This document shows positions 52,801 to 63,716 of a stretch of 64,000 nt of DNA, piece after piece. The stretch is from Oxytricha trifallax (Eukaryota; Ciliophora; Spirotrichea; Sporadotrichida; Oxytrichidae), in contig ARYC01000088.1 in assembly GCA_000711775.1 (NCBI GenBank), positions 1 through 64,000 on the forward strand, given 5' to 3'. The position numbers were made by a program, and so were the translations under genes. The stretch's first letter is position 1; every line of letters begins with the position of its first letter. The notes under the pieces are model-generated. The model did not search any database and had not been told where the DNA came from. It saw nothing but the letters and a program-made list of their open reading frames with translations.

Positions 52801-52892
52801 TCATTAGCGGCTCTCCTAAAAGCAAAAAGGTGTTCATTTAGCCACTAAGTGCATAAGAAAAGACTGGTGCTAAATGGGGAAGCACAGAATGA
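49822..52892 (+). CDS. Conserved axonemal-type protein (CFAP92/KIAA1257-like module)
   Basis: The N-terminus is unresolved. The first MDS reads PIGTFNEEAELRLLRPVQEE and joins across two IESs to PPTTTSAIDPKG and QPPQVNPTQSQLANIKSS. The conserved core follows: RAILIIPYRSPDTVKQIEAA, then GGFELMDAECRIYVIEGLGG, KFKLLYNPEVRFKNRLYLDF, IKKIKLRDTLTKIMGSPDVY, and MRKLDRMTLVRDFNLFPQTD. The pattern of a hydrophobic strand, an EGLGG turn, a LYNP motif and a late KLxRMTxVRDFNLxP recalls the cilia-associated CFAP92/KIAA1257 family, named from memory. The C-terminal exons (MKSKPTFQRNRTIHKGE onward) end at TGA 52890-52892. Several GT..AG gaps remain. Probable ciliary role. Confidence 0.55.
49876..49942. other. 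IES, pointer GAAGA
   Basis: 67 bp between GAAGA at 49876-49880 and 49943-49947. The in-frame join gives RPVQEELPPTTTS. Confidence 0.6.
50023..50137. other. IES, pointer GCAAG
   Basis: 115 bp between GCAAG at 50023-50027 and 50138-50142. Same codon phase; gives QPPQVNPTQSQ. Confidence 0.6.
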
Positions 52893-53027
52893 TATAAAAT
52901 TTACCTAATAATATATTTAAAAATTATTCAATTCTCATTATACTAAATATACTATATTAAGGGAGAACTTTTGAAATATTTCACATAGAAAGAATATAAA
53001 ATTATATATAAATTACGATAAAATAAA

Positions 53028-54731
53028 ATGCCACCTAAGAAACCACCTACAAATAAAAAGGATGATAAGGTATTGTTTTTATATTATTGTGCTATACAAT
53101 ATTAACCTGTTTTTATTTACAGTAAGATAATCTTGATGATCCAGTACCTATAATATAATTTTATTTTAGTTAAGATTTACCTTATAATAATTTCTCTTCT
53201 TCTAATAATCTAAATTAGATTGAGATAGTTTTATTTTTATTGATTTTATTATAAAAACGAATGTCAGTTTAAGATAATATTCGAGACAAAGCAAGAAGCA
53301 GGCCACTACTTCAAGTTAAAATATGATTGGATTTCGGTTTAAGGCCAGGATCAGATAGATTTTCAGAAACATGACACTGGATTTTTCAGGGATTGGACAC
53401 TCATTAAAATTGAAGGAGAGGAGCCAAAGCCACCTGAATAAGAAACAGCACCAATTATTCATATATTACTAAATAGTAGTGATTGTTAATAGCCGTAATA
53501 GAACTGAAGTTTAACTCTATAAAATAACTTATTTTGTCTATATCTTTTACAAAATCACCAACTGGAGGAGCAAAAGGAGCAGCAGCGAAGAAGCCAGCTG
53601 CTCAAGCCAAGCCCGACCCCAAAAAGGGAGGCGCATTAGAAGAAATAACTGACAACCGTCCCCGCTAAATAACCCACATAAAGGATTTTGGGGTTGAATT
53701 GGGAGGTAACGGATTGAAAATTACTGAAGAGGTAGCCAAGAGATTTGCAGAAACTTACATGAAAATCGATGTCATTGAGGTTAATAGAGAGACATAAGAA
53801 GAGACAATAAGGGATACAATTTAAATTGATTTATCATGCTTGCTGTTTCCAAGGACTAAACTGGATTTCAATTGGAACTTTGATAAACTTAAGCCTATGC
53901 AAATTCATTACCTAAGTGTAACTATTCAATCAGAGTAGCTAAAAAATGAAAAATATATATAAATAAGTATTTCACAGTAATAAACTATCCCATTATTTAT
54001 TATGTAGCATATGCTAAGTGATTTCTTAAGAAAGAAGTTAAATCCATTGTAGATAAATTTGGTTGCATGCAAAGATATCCCATCTAAAACTGACCATAAA
54101 TTCAAACCAATTTACTGCATCCTTAAGTTTGTATAATTAAATAAAACATTTATTAGAACATAATATAATCAATAATGGATTCCTTCTCTTAAAATTATGA
54201 TATTTGATTCTTAACATTATAGATGGGAGAGAATTTAAGACTTTAGAATTTCCTCAGTAACCCTTCATTAAATTCATGCACAGACATGTATTTCTAGTTG
54301 GCCCTTAAGATCAAGTTTAACTAAAAGAACTATTTAGTACCCAACTAGTTAAAGTTGATCTCCATGATTGTGATGAATATGCTTTTATTTTTTATTTATA
54401 ACATAAAATTGAAAATTTGCACCCTTGCAAGTAAATCTAGTTTTTATGATTATGTATGTTTAAAGAATATGTTCCTCCAGAAGATGAGAAAGATGCTAAA
54501 TTTTCGGTGGGATGTGCTAAGTTCACTTTAAAAGACTTCTTAAGACCTAATTGCAAGGAATTAAAGCTTAGAAGTGACATTTTCCCTGTGAAGAGAGAGC
54601 AATAAGATAACACTCAAAATCTTGATTTAAACGCTATAATTATATTAATACAATGGTAAAAAAGGTAGTTTTATGTTTTATATAGAATATTTAAGCTTTA
54701 AATCGCTTAAAGGGCAATAAAAAAGGTTTGA
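53028..54731 (+). CDS. Axonemal-type protein with C2-like segments
   Basis: ATG at 53028 (MPPKKPPTNKKDDK), followed by a GTATTG..TTACAG intron. Later exons read FKIIFETKQEAGHYFKLKYD, then an Ala/Lys/Pro-rich linker (GGAKGAAAKKPAAQAKPDP), ITHIKDFGVELGGNGLKITE, DLSCLLFPRTKLDFNWNFDK, LNPLQINLVACKDIPSKTDH and KVDLHDCDEY. The recurrent pattern (short beta-strands, then ..PLQINLVACKDIP.. and ..VDLHDCDE..) resembles C2-type modules of cilia-associated proteins such as CFAP70 and CFAP92. The nominal stop is TGA 54729-54731, where the last 20 residues look non-coding. A 6 bp repeat ATTTAA (54625, 54818) could instead join it to the next gene. Confidence 0.5.
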
Positions 54732-54823
54732 AACTATATCAGAGCCTCTTATTATAAGTGAAAAGTTATTGCAAATTTGTGAAATAATGAAGATTAATAT
54801 AATAAAAGATCAAATTAATTTAA

Positions 54824-57800
54824 TGAAAAAAACAAGCGATCAATCGAAGGAAAGGCTGCTAGAACAGTAAAAGAACTTACAAGATACTAACCCAGCTTTA
54901 ACCACTTAACAACAATAATTATAATAATAGTACAGATCCAACTAGATTAATAGCAACAGTTTATCACCTATTGATATGCGTTGGTAAAGTCGAATAATCA
55001 GAGGTACACCTCATGCTGCCAATAGAAACGGAATTCATATGTAGCAAATATTTTTTTAATTAAAATTTTTAAACTCAAAATATCCGTTTTAAATTTAGAA
55101 TTGTAAAAATCTAAATTCATATGGGTTAAGATAGAGGAAATGGAAACTCAGATTCACAATATGAAGACAGATCTCCGCAATTAAGTCAAAAACTAAATTC
55201 TAACTCACCATTAAGAATTTTCTTTTACAACCTTCGCAAATCCATGATCCTCTAACCTTGCAAAGGAATCATAATAAACATTGTAGCTGGCTTTCTAGTT
55301 AACATTTAAATTATGCTCACAGCAGTCATCATTTTTGAGAAGGTAAGTTCAGCAACAGAAATCATAATTCTTCATTTTAAAGAGATAAATAAACTAATTC
55401 AATGATATTTTCTAATAATATTCTAGCATTAATTGTTTTCTCACAAAATACTAAACCTAAGCTAATTATATCTAGATCTCTGATGGAATGCTTTCTTTTA
55501 CAAAGAGTATAATCCCACTAATATCCCTTGCCTCTATGCTTCTCGCTGTCTCAATTTTCTCATTGATAATCTTAATGACCGATTTACTGCAAAAGGGCTG
55601 TTTGGCTTGGCATAGAGACAGCATTGGACTATTGATACAGAGAATGGTGTTTAGCATATGTTTTTTATTCACAAGCATATATCTGTATAATTACGTAGAT
55701 CATCATGAAAATAGTGACTCACATGAGTGTAAGTTTTTATTTAAAGAGTCTTAAATCATAATTTTAGACGCTTAAGATAGTCAAACATTATTTGGATGCT
55801 TAGTTCCAATGCTCGTATTTATGGGGCTCTCTATTTTGAAGGTAACTATAAACACTTTTTTTAAAAATTTTATCATAGGTGAGCTGCGTGAGATCACTAA
55901 ATACAGCAGTGTGGATAGTCGTATGCATTTGCATGACAAGCTTGGCTTTAATCATACACTTCGAAATTGATAAAGGAGTCTAGAATTTACCTGTATTTTT
56001 GAAAGCTATTCCCATTGCTGTCATGCTGTTCACCTTCAGTGGAAATTAAGCATACAGAGTGGTAAAATTATTATAAAATCAATTTACATGACTACATCAT
56101 TGATTTTGTGAAAATGATATAAATGATAATTAGATTATTTAAGTTTATATGAATAAGATCCAGCTAAGGTTCTACTTCGAGGTTACAACTAGAAATTCCG
56201 TATCTTCACAACTTTAATTAGTTGCTGTTTAACTATTTGCTTTGTAATCTCAATTATTACCTCACTATATCTTATTAAAGTTCGTTAATAAGACCACGAG
56301 GGTAAGGACTACGATTTTAATCATTCTTATTCCAATATCTTAAAAACTAAACAATTGAAAATATCATTAACTAAATGTTACTATAGACACTAAAGATATC
56401 TGTTCACCCCGAGGTACCTCCCCCCACCCCTCCCCCCAGTCCCTAAACCGAGGTACCTCCCCCCACCTCACAAATGAAGTCCCTCTAATATTCTCAACTA
56501 TAAATGAAAAATCATTCTACCAAGGTCTGAATAGACTGACTTCATGACATCTTACTCTGATTCAATTGACTCATAAAATGACATAAATTTTTCAAAAATT
56601 TGAAACATCATATTTGTTTCTATTTTTATGGAATTTTAATTTTTGGCAAGTCTTAGTACGTCCGTCGTCTTTTATATAGTCCCATAGGAAATACATATTT
56701 AATTGGGTTTACTATATCTAAACTTCTAGCAGATTAGATTTTTAATAAGGTCTTACATAAAAATTACAGAGATTTTTATGAACCTAAATCAAAGATATTC
56801 GATTTAAATATAAAGATTTAATAGAATAAAAATAATTACAACTAATTTATGAATAATTATGAAAATGATTATTTTTAGATTTAAAAGTTAGAATTAATAA
56901 TAAAATTAACAAACTTAATCATTTTCATAATTATTCATAAATTAGTTGTAATTATTTTTATTCTAGTAAATCTTTATATTTAAATCGAATATCTTTGATT
57001 TAGGTTCATAAAAATCTCTGTAATTTTTATGTAAGACCTTATTAAAAATCTAATCTGCTAGAAGTTTAGATATAGTAAACCCAATTAAATATGTATTTCC
57101 TATGGGACTATATAAAAGACGACGGACGTACTAAGACTTGCCAAAAATTAAAATTACATCAAAATAGAAACAAATATGATGTTTCAAATTTTTGAAAAAT
57201 TTATGTCATTTTATGAGTAAATTTTGAATCAGAGTAAGATGTCATGAAGTCAGTCTATTCAGACCTTGGTAGAATGATTTTTCATTTATAGTTGAGAATA
57301 TTAGAGGGACTTCATTTTTGAGGTGGGGGGAGGTACCTCGGTTTAGGGACTGGGGGGAGGGGTGGGGGGAGGTACTCTCGGGGTGAACAGATATCCTGCA
57401 GTTCATATTGATAGCCTCAGTCGCTTACTTAGGTCTATAGATTGAAATAGCTGGGTAAATAGTTCTTGACATTGTCTTTGAGCAATTTGACTTTGAGTTG
57501 ATAGAATTCGTCAATAACAACGACAAAAACAAGAGATTCTATCAATAAGGAAAGAGATAAGTAGTTTTTTCAAATATATTGTATGTTTATATTAGTTTAA
57601 AAACTTTTAGATTTCAGATTAATGTTTTAAGAAGCATTACCCCTACTTTAAATTTATTGCATTTAAGTAGCTAATAACGGACAGAAACATTAAGAAGGAA
57701 GCAGTGAGATGGCAGATAGAAGTAATAAAAATGGCTTAGCACTGAACATAAATGCCCTTAACAATCAGAGAACAATTGCTAATTTAAAAAATACTCCACA

Positions 57801-57909
57801 ACTAGGAGGCAGTAGGACAGCAGAATTACAAAAACCTTTGTTAGGATAATAAATGCAAAAGCTATCTGGGCAGCAGTCACCGCCTAACATGATAGACCAT
57901 TCTCTTTGA
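54824..57909 (+). CDS. Multi-pass membrane protein split by a 996 bp palindromic IES
   Basis: ATG at 54824 (MKKTSDQSKERLLEQQKN), Gln/Asn-rich N-terminus, then an IES with pointer ATTCATATG leading to MGQDRGNGNSDSQYEDR. Several membrane helices follow: GIIINIVAGFLVNIQIMLTA, PLISLASMLLAVSIFSLIIL, MVFSICFLFTSIYLY, SLNTAVWIVVCICMTSLALI and CCLTICFVISIITSYLI. The 56400-57395 insert interrupts it between YYRHQRYL and QFILIASVAYLGLQI; excision at CTG keeps the frame. The C-terminal tail is polar (NTPQLGGSRTAELQKPLLG) and stops at TGA 57907-57909. ATG at 55121 is an alternative start if the first IES is not real. No family recognised. Confidence 0.6.
55033..55114. other. IES, 9 bp pointer ATTCATATG
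   Basis: 82 bp between ATTCATATG at 55033-55041 and 55115-55123. Both copies have the same codon phase (NGIHMGQDRG). Confidence 0.75.
56400..57395. repeat. 996 bp IES consisting of a near-perfect palindrome
   Basis: Inverted arms of about 475 bp run inward from GATATCTGTTCACCCC (left, from 56395) and its complement (right, to 57395) to a short AT-rich loop near 56880-56920. The outer 80 bp of each arm is GC-rich with C-runs or G-runs (CCTCCCCCCACCCC). CTG at 56400-56402 and 57396-57398 is the only join found that restores the host frame and a membrane helix. No coding sequence was seen inside. Confidence 0.85.
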
Positions 57910-58296
57910 CTCAATTTCTTTTTAAAAAAATTAGCAAAACTTAATTTATTTAAAAGGTGGGTATGGAAATTATTAAGATTTGCTTTAAAAAATCATTTAT
58001 TTAATTGGTATATTTAAATGCCAAATTTTAAATTTACTTACTGGTAGTTTGAAAAATATCTTAAACTTATAAGTTTGACTAATTAAAATTATACTCAGCA
58101 AACTAATGAATCTATCAATCTTAAATTCATTCATAACATTCAAAATTAAAACTCTGCCGATTATAAATGGACAATTAGATGTTTAAGATTAAAGGGTGAA
58201 TAATTAAGTTTTTATTTAAATATAAGGCACTATCAGTAATCTGTTGATTTACTATAATGCCATAAAATATGAAGAATATTTTCTATCTAAATCAAA
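57910..58296. other. AT-rich intergenic DNA
   Basis: 390 bp between convergent genes; nothing recognised. Confidence 0.5.
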
Positions 58297-58673
58297 TCAT
58301 TGATTAGTAGGGAATCTCCACTTATATGAGATGAGTGAGTAAGGAATAAATGCTCTTCTAAGTCTTCTGTTTCTCTCGTATTTAATTTGGTCTCCATGCA
58401 CTGCCATCTTCTCAAATCCCTTTCCTGCGAATATATATTCATTTCAATAAAATGAAAAATCTGCAAAAAGATTCACTTGACTTGAATTTAATTTGATCCA
58501 TTTTTTAACCATTAAAATGCGAAAAACATTAATGATATTTTTTTCTTGAATAAAGCTAGGAAGAAGGCGGAGTAAAGTAGGTAAAAGTTCATGGTTCTTG
58601 GGTGCTTGAAATAGAAGGCTCTGTACTCATCGAACATACCCATTGGCACTCTGAAGATGCTTCTTACTACCAT
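58297..58673 (-). CDS. Small single-pass membrane protein, about 85 aa
   Basis: ATG at 58673 (MVVRSIFRVPMGMFDEYRAF). The first MDS ends in a membrane segment (MNFYLLYSAFFLALF). A 119 bp IES (58434-58552, pointer TATTC on the coding strand) is removed in frame to give LFAGKGFEKMAVHGDQ. A basic C-terminus follows (YERNRRLRRAFIPYSLI), ending KWRFPTNQ at TGA 58297-58299. Size, one helix and positive ends resemble small accessory subunits of mitochondrial respiratory complexes, which diverge strongly in ciliates; this is a guess from architecture only. A further ATG lies in frame at 58733. Confidence 0.6.
58434..58552. other. IES, pointer GAATA (TATTC on the coding strand)
   Basis: 119 bp between GAATA at 58429-58433 and 58548-58552. 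The interior carries a TGA in frame, and the join is in phase inside the membrane segment. Confidence 0.75.
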
Positions 58674-58814
58674 TTTATATGCTAAATCTTTTAATAAATT
58701 TATTATAGTTTCTTCACAAATTCCACATATCAAGTGGATTGGCTTTAAAATTCAAGCAAATCAGAAGAGATTAATTACATAATAATTATAAAAATAGAAT
58801 TGAAGTGGAAAAAT

Positions 58815-61800
58815 ATGAATTATTATAACAGGAGAGGAGTTGGTGGAAATCAGAAGCCTTATGAAAATACACTTAATTCTATAGATTAACTTGATAGATT
58901 AGCAAGTAAGTGGCATAAATTTCTGCTATTTAATTTATTGTTGATATACGATTTATAAATCTGTTATCTTTAGATCTTGATGTGAAAAATTTAAAGATAG
59001 AGGATTTATTGGATGATAAAAAGCTAAATTAAATCCTGGGTGGTGGAAATCAGTAACCTCAAAACTAAAATGTAAGTGTGGCTTTAAACATTTTTAAAAT
59101 AAAGAGTTATTTCAATTAACAAAGTAAATCCTAATCATTATAAAATATATAGTACAATCCTTTTTTGGACTACAATAACAGCAACTAACTGGGTCCATCA
59201 GCTCCTCTAAGTTAAAGAAATAGAGATAACAATAACGTCCAGTCTTTATAAAAGGGACCCTCATATTTAAAGTAAAATTTAGTAAATGACTATGAATCAC
59301 AGAAACCACTGCTTTATCAGAGGTAAGACTTAATATAGGGCTGTGAAGGATTTACTAATTGTTATATGTGGAAATTTTACGTATTTCTTTTATAGGAAAG
59401 AATAAACATATGAATAAAAGAAGCTAAACACAGCCAATCTTCAATAAAACGAGGGAATTTTATAACCTCAAGTTATGCCAAGGTAAAGCAGAAAATAAGA
59501 TGGGGATGAATTTAATACGTAGTAAAATAGTTTGCAGTAATCTAAATATAACAGTAAACCAGTGTAGGTATTTTCCATTTGCTGACGATTAAAATTTGTA
59601 GAAAATTTGAAGGTGTTCCAGATGCTTTAAATTTGAAATCTAATGATAGAACTCCTATTAATAACAACCCTTCATCAAATTAACCCGAAGTTATCTAAAA
59701 TAAAAATATATTTCCTTTAAAATTACATTTTATATCCAAAATATAATAAATTTCCCATAAAATTATTTTTTACCAAGTAGTCTAAATGTAACCGCCGGCT
59801 TTTGATGAAAATGGAATGCAAAAGCCAGTATTTTTTCTGGGTGCAGACTTTGATGAACAGGACCCGAATTTCGATCCAAATGTTTAAGAAGATTTAATTG
59901 ATGAAGAGACTTTAAAGAAAATAGAGGAATTCAAGTAAAAGTTTCTAAATATGAAGAAAAAAGCAGAAGAAGCAGAATAGGATCTTGCTTACAGTTCAAT
60001 CAAAGTCGAAGAGCTAGTCTCAAAAATTAAAGATCTAGAGTAATTTCAATGATTTTGGTCATTTTTCCAGTTTTATTAATCTTATCTCTAATAGAGGAAA
60101 GAAAAACGAGTTCAAAGATGAATTAGTCAATGAGACAAGGTAAGGAGCGGCATTAAGAAGAAAACTGGCTGATTTGGAAGATGATAAAATATCGCTTGAA
60201 TAGCAGCTTGAGTCGGGATTTAAGCCAAATAAATTCACTAAACTAAAAGAGGTCAACCTGGCAAAGCACAAACAACTTATGGAAGAGAAAGCAAGAAGGG
60301 AGAGGGAAGAAATGAAGAGATAAGTGCTTATTGGTATCGATTTCGTAGGATAAAAAGATGACTTAAAAATTCTTATTGCTTCTTAAAAAGGTAAATGTCG
60401 AGCATGCTTGGAAAGAACTAAAATTTTCACTAGAAAACTAATACCACTGACTAAAGACATTTATGCTATTTCTGTAAGTTAAAATTGTACTAAATAAAAT
60501 TTACATTTAGAGTAACTATGATAAATCAATTGAAGGTTTCTTCTTGTTCTTTAAATTCTTAGTAAATATCAGCTTCTTTGTTCTTGCACTTTTCATGATA
60601 ATCATTCTTAGGCATGTTTTTAATTACAAATATGACTTCACTTCATTTTGCAGTACAGGAATCTTTAAGATGCCTTGTTTCACATTTTATTCAAGATTTC
60701 ATACAGATGACGAATTTTACTATTCTTTAACATTAGAGCTTTTCATTATAATTGGTATCTTTATGTCCCTATACAAATGGGTTCAATTTGATCTACTCAA
60801 GAAAGAGAGAAGTTTATATGAAGACTAGAAGAAAAAGTTCTCTAAAATTTTCTTTAATATGTGGGATTGGTCTACAAATAACAGCTATGAGAGCTATCAA
60901 CTCAAAAATGCCCTTAGAATGGAAATTAAGCTTAACATAGATGAAGATAAAATCAAAGAGACAATTAAGTAGCGTAAGAGTTTAGAGAAGACTAAGCTTT
61001 TTATAAGAAGAATCTTAACATTTATTCTAAATACTCTGATTTTGTTATGTGGTTGGGGTCTGATTTTGCTAGTTAACATATATCAATCTGACATTCAAAA
61101 TTATTTCGAATCATTTTCTATCCTAAAGTATGTTTCCACATTCGTAGCTACTCTTTGTTTATCAATTATAAATGTAGCAGTGCCACATCTTATAAAAAGT
61201 ATAACGTAACTGGAAGCTTGGGATTTCTAAGATTAACTAATCAAGCAATAGGTTTGGAGAATGTACCTAGCAAAAATCATGAACTTCGCAATATTTGTTT
61301 TCATTGAGCTTGAACTTATTTTAGGAAGGAAATGGTTTAATAACATCACTTTAGTATCTTTCAATGAAAATGGTTAAAACTTTGATTGTAAAGAGGATTA
61401 AGTAGCTATACAAATATTCAAACTTTTGATTACTGAACTAGCTATAAAGCTTGTTATTCCATTCTTAAAAGCTTTGGGTGAGAGATTCTTTTTTGGACTT
61501 ATGAAGGGAAGAAAATAGTGGTAGCCTGAATATTTACTATCAGATGATATTGTTTGGCTTTTGTATTTCTAGGCTATTGTTTGGGTCACTCTTATTTTAT
61601 ATCCATTTATTACAGTAGTCATACCAATGATTCTATTTGTATTGTTCAAGCATCATTATTTTGTACTAAGAAATTTCAAATCAAAGCCTAAGAAGTCATC
61701 GAATGCTAATGTAAGTATTCCATAAATTTTTGTTAACCTAAATTTAGGATACGGGCTTCTTCATTATGATATTCTTGAACATTACATTCTTTTCTGTCAG

Positions 61801-62227
61801 TGCCTTGATCTTGCTCTTTATGTCTCAAAGTTTAGACCATGAAACATGGTTAACTGTAAGACCCTCAATATTATTTCAACTTCTCCTATTAGAATTCATA
61901 AATAAACTGTGGTCCATACCCTGATCTTCACTCCGGTCAATACAGCATTGAAGAATAAATTAAAAGAAGTGAAGCTGCATCCTACATTTATTACATAGTG
62001 CGATTCTATCCATTTTTATGGCTCTCTGCAATACTTTTGCTCACTTTAATGCTTTTCAAAAGGAATCATTCTAAATTACTTAAAGCATTCGTCTTGAATA
62101 AAGATTATGTAAGAATATTTTCGCTTAACCTTTTTATTAGGAATATCAATTACAAATAGAAGAACTACAGAAAAGCATAACTAAACTTCAAAGAAAGATT
62201 GATTACAATAAAATGGCTTAGCTTTGA
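58815..62227 (+). CDS. TMC-like (transmembrane channel-like) membrane protein
   Basis: TMC proteins are multi-pass channels of the anoctamin/TMEM16 superfamily; animal TMC1/2 form the mechanotransduction pore. ATG at 58815 (MNYYNRRGVGGNQKPYEN). A long Gln/Asn-rich cytosolic N-terminus with a coiled coil (IEEFKQKFLNMKKKAEEAEQ) precedes about eight to ten membrane segments, e.g. VNISFFVLALFMIIILRHVF, LILLVNIYQ and AIVWVTLILYPFITVVIPMI. TMC-like features are a conserved-looking Trp-rich stretch (WLLYFQAIVWVTLILYPF) and a Cys-Gly-Pro motif before the last helix (NCGPYPDLHSGQ). Introns at about 60474-60511, 61709-61748, 61857-61898 and 62109-62140 are GT..AG. TGA is at 62225-62227. The 5' exons are only partly resolved. 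Confidence 0.65.
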
Positions 62228-62480
62228 ATTAAGCATTTTACCATTCTATAATTGTTATTTATAAACGAAATTAATCAATCTATAACTTATTTGTAATTAC
62301 TTATTATGCCATTTATCTTTAAATTCATTGATTCCAAACATTAGAATTTAAATTATATAAATAGATTGGCTATTAGTTTTGGAAATCTTTTTTAGATTTT
62401 TATATCTTAATTTAATTGATAAGTTATCTAAAATTTGAATTAAATTATTCTAATAATACTTTTAAAATCTTATTCCTACT
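62228..62480. other. AT-rich intergenic DNA
   Basis: 250 bp, no feature recognised. Confidence 0.45.
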
Positions 62481-63716
62481 ATGGACCAGCTACAAACTTA
62501 AATCGATTTACAGAAATTTAACATTGAACGACCAATCCCGGTCACCTCTCTCTTCGAAGACTTGGAATCTCAGAAGGCCCCACCTACTGAGAAAGTTGAA
62601 GATACCTATGCCTAGATTGTTGCCAACTACAAGAAATCAAAGTTTAATTGGACCCAAAATTGAAAATATATGTTTTTAGCTTATGCACTAAACATTATGA
62701 GTGTTAAATTAAAAATCAAAGTTGATCCCATGGAGAAGGTTCATCGAGACACCAAGTTTCATGAACTTTGTCGGCCCCCTTTCAAGTGAAGACGTCATTG
62801 ATTTGGCTTGTGGAGAAGGCTTTTACACAAGAAAATTCAGACAAATGACTAACGGCAAAGTCTATGGAGTTGACTTCTCTGAGAATATGATCAATCTGGC
62901 TCAGTATCAACTCACAGACGGAATGGACATAAACTTTAATTCAATATAAATTGACTATTACTGTATCAGTTTAAAATAAATGAAACTTTTCCCAACAAGA
63001 TTGCTCGCTTCCAGTCACTCACATTCCCCATTAATTTGACCTAGTGACTCCTACTTTTCTGCTCTAAAATGCTACATCAGAAGAAAGATTTGAATAAATG
63101 GTGCGAAACATTTGGAATTTGTGCAAGCCAGGTGGAAGAGTCTGTGGTATGGGCTCCTCACCAAAGCTTTCCGTCGACAAGTTGAAGAAGGAAGAGAAGT
63201 ATGGAAGATTCTACACAGTTGAACCTGAGACATACTTCAAAATTAATCATTTAAGTTTTATATACTATTATTAAATCATTGATCTAAACAGTAAAAATGA
63301 GGTAATCAGTCTATTACTATGACCTAATTTAACTAAAATATAAACTACTTCAAAGAAAATGCTTCTAGGTATGTCGTCAGAATTGTTGATGAAGAGGCAA
63401 ATCTAGATATAAATCTAGTTTTGAATTGGTTCTCAGCAGAGCACTATGAGCGCACTTTCAAAAAACTTGGCTTTGTTGATTTCAAATGGGTGCCTATGAG
63501 TCAATTTGGAGATGAAGGCAACGAAGAGTACTGGAAGGACATGGTAAATGACTGCTCTATCATAATCCAAAAAGCTATTTTAATTAGTATTGTGTTTCTC
63601 CTTATAATTTACTCAAAGTATCATATTTTCTATATAGAAATTCTTAATAAAAAGTTTAATTCTTAATCTTACCTAAAGAAAAAACAAATTGATTATAATC
63701 TAAAAAATCTAGCATG
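62481..63716 (+). CDS. SAM-dependent methyltransferase (class I), four MDSs
   Basis: Class I methyltransferases transfer the methyl group of S-adenosylmethionine; the substrate here is unknown. ATG at 62481 (MDQLQTQIDLQKFNIERP). After the first IES: KLIPWRRFIETPSFMNFVGP, then the SAM-binding glycine loop DLACGEGFYTRKFR, the acidic end of strand beta2 in VYGVDFSENMINLAQ, HQFDLVTPTFLLQNA (motif IV) and NLCKPGGRVCGMG. Later comes NWFSAEHYERTFKKLGFVDF. Three IESs with pointers of 11, 7 and 9 bp sit at 62634, 62931 and 63233; each excision is in frame and joins sequence typical of the fold. The frame runs to TGA 63714-63716, but homology ends near EEYWKDMVNDC (about 63555), so the last 50 residues may not be real. 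Confidence 0.85.
62634..62712. other. IES, 11 bp pointer AAATCAAAGTT
   Basis: 79 bp between exact 11 bp repeats at 62634-62644 and 62713-62723. The colinear frame reaches TGA inside; excision gives NYKKSKLIPWRRF. Confidence 0.92.
62931..62982. other. IES, pointer AAACTTT
   Basis: 52 bp between AAACTTT at 62931-62937 and 62983-62989. In-frame join DINFSQQDCSLPV. Confidence 0.8.
63233..63345. other. IES, 9 bp pointer TACTTCAAA
   Basis: 113 bp between TACTTCAAA at 63233-63241 and 63346-63354. The join gives PETYFKENASRYVV in frame. Confidence 0.9.
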
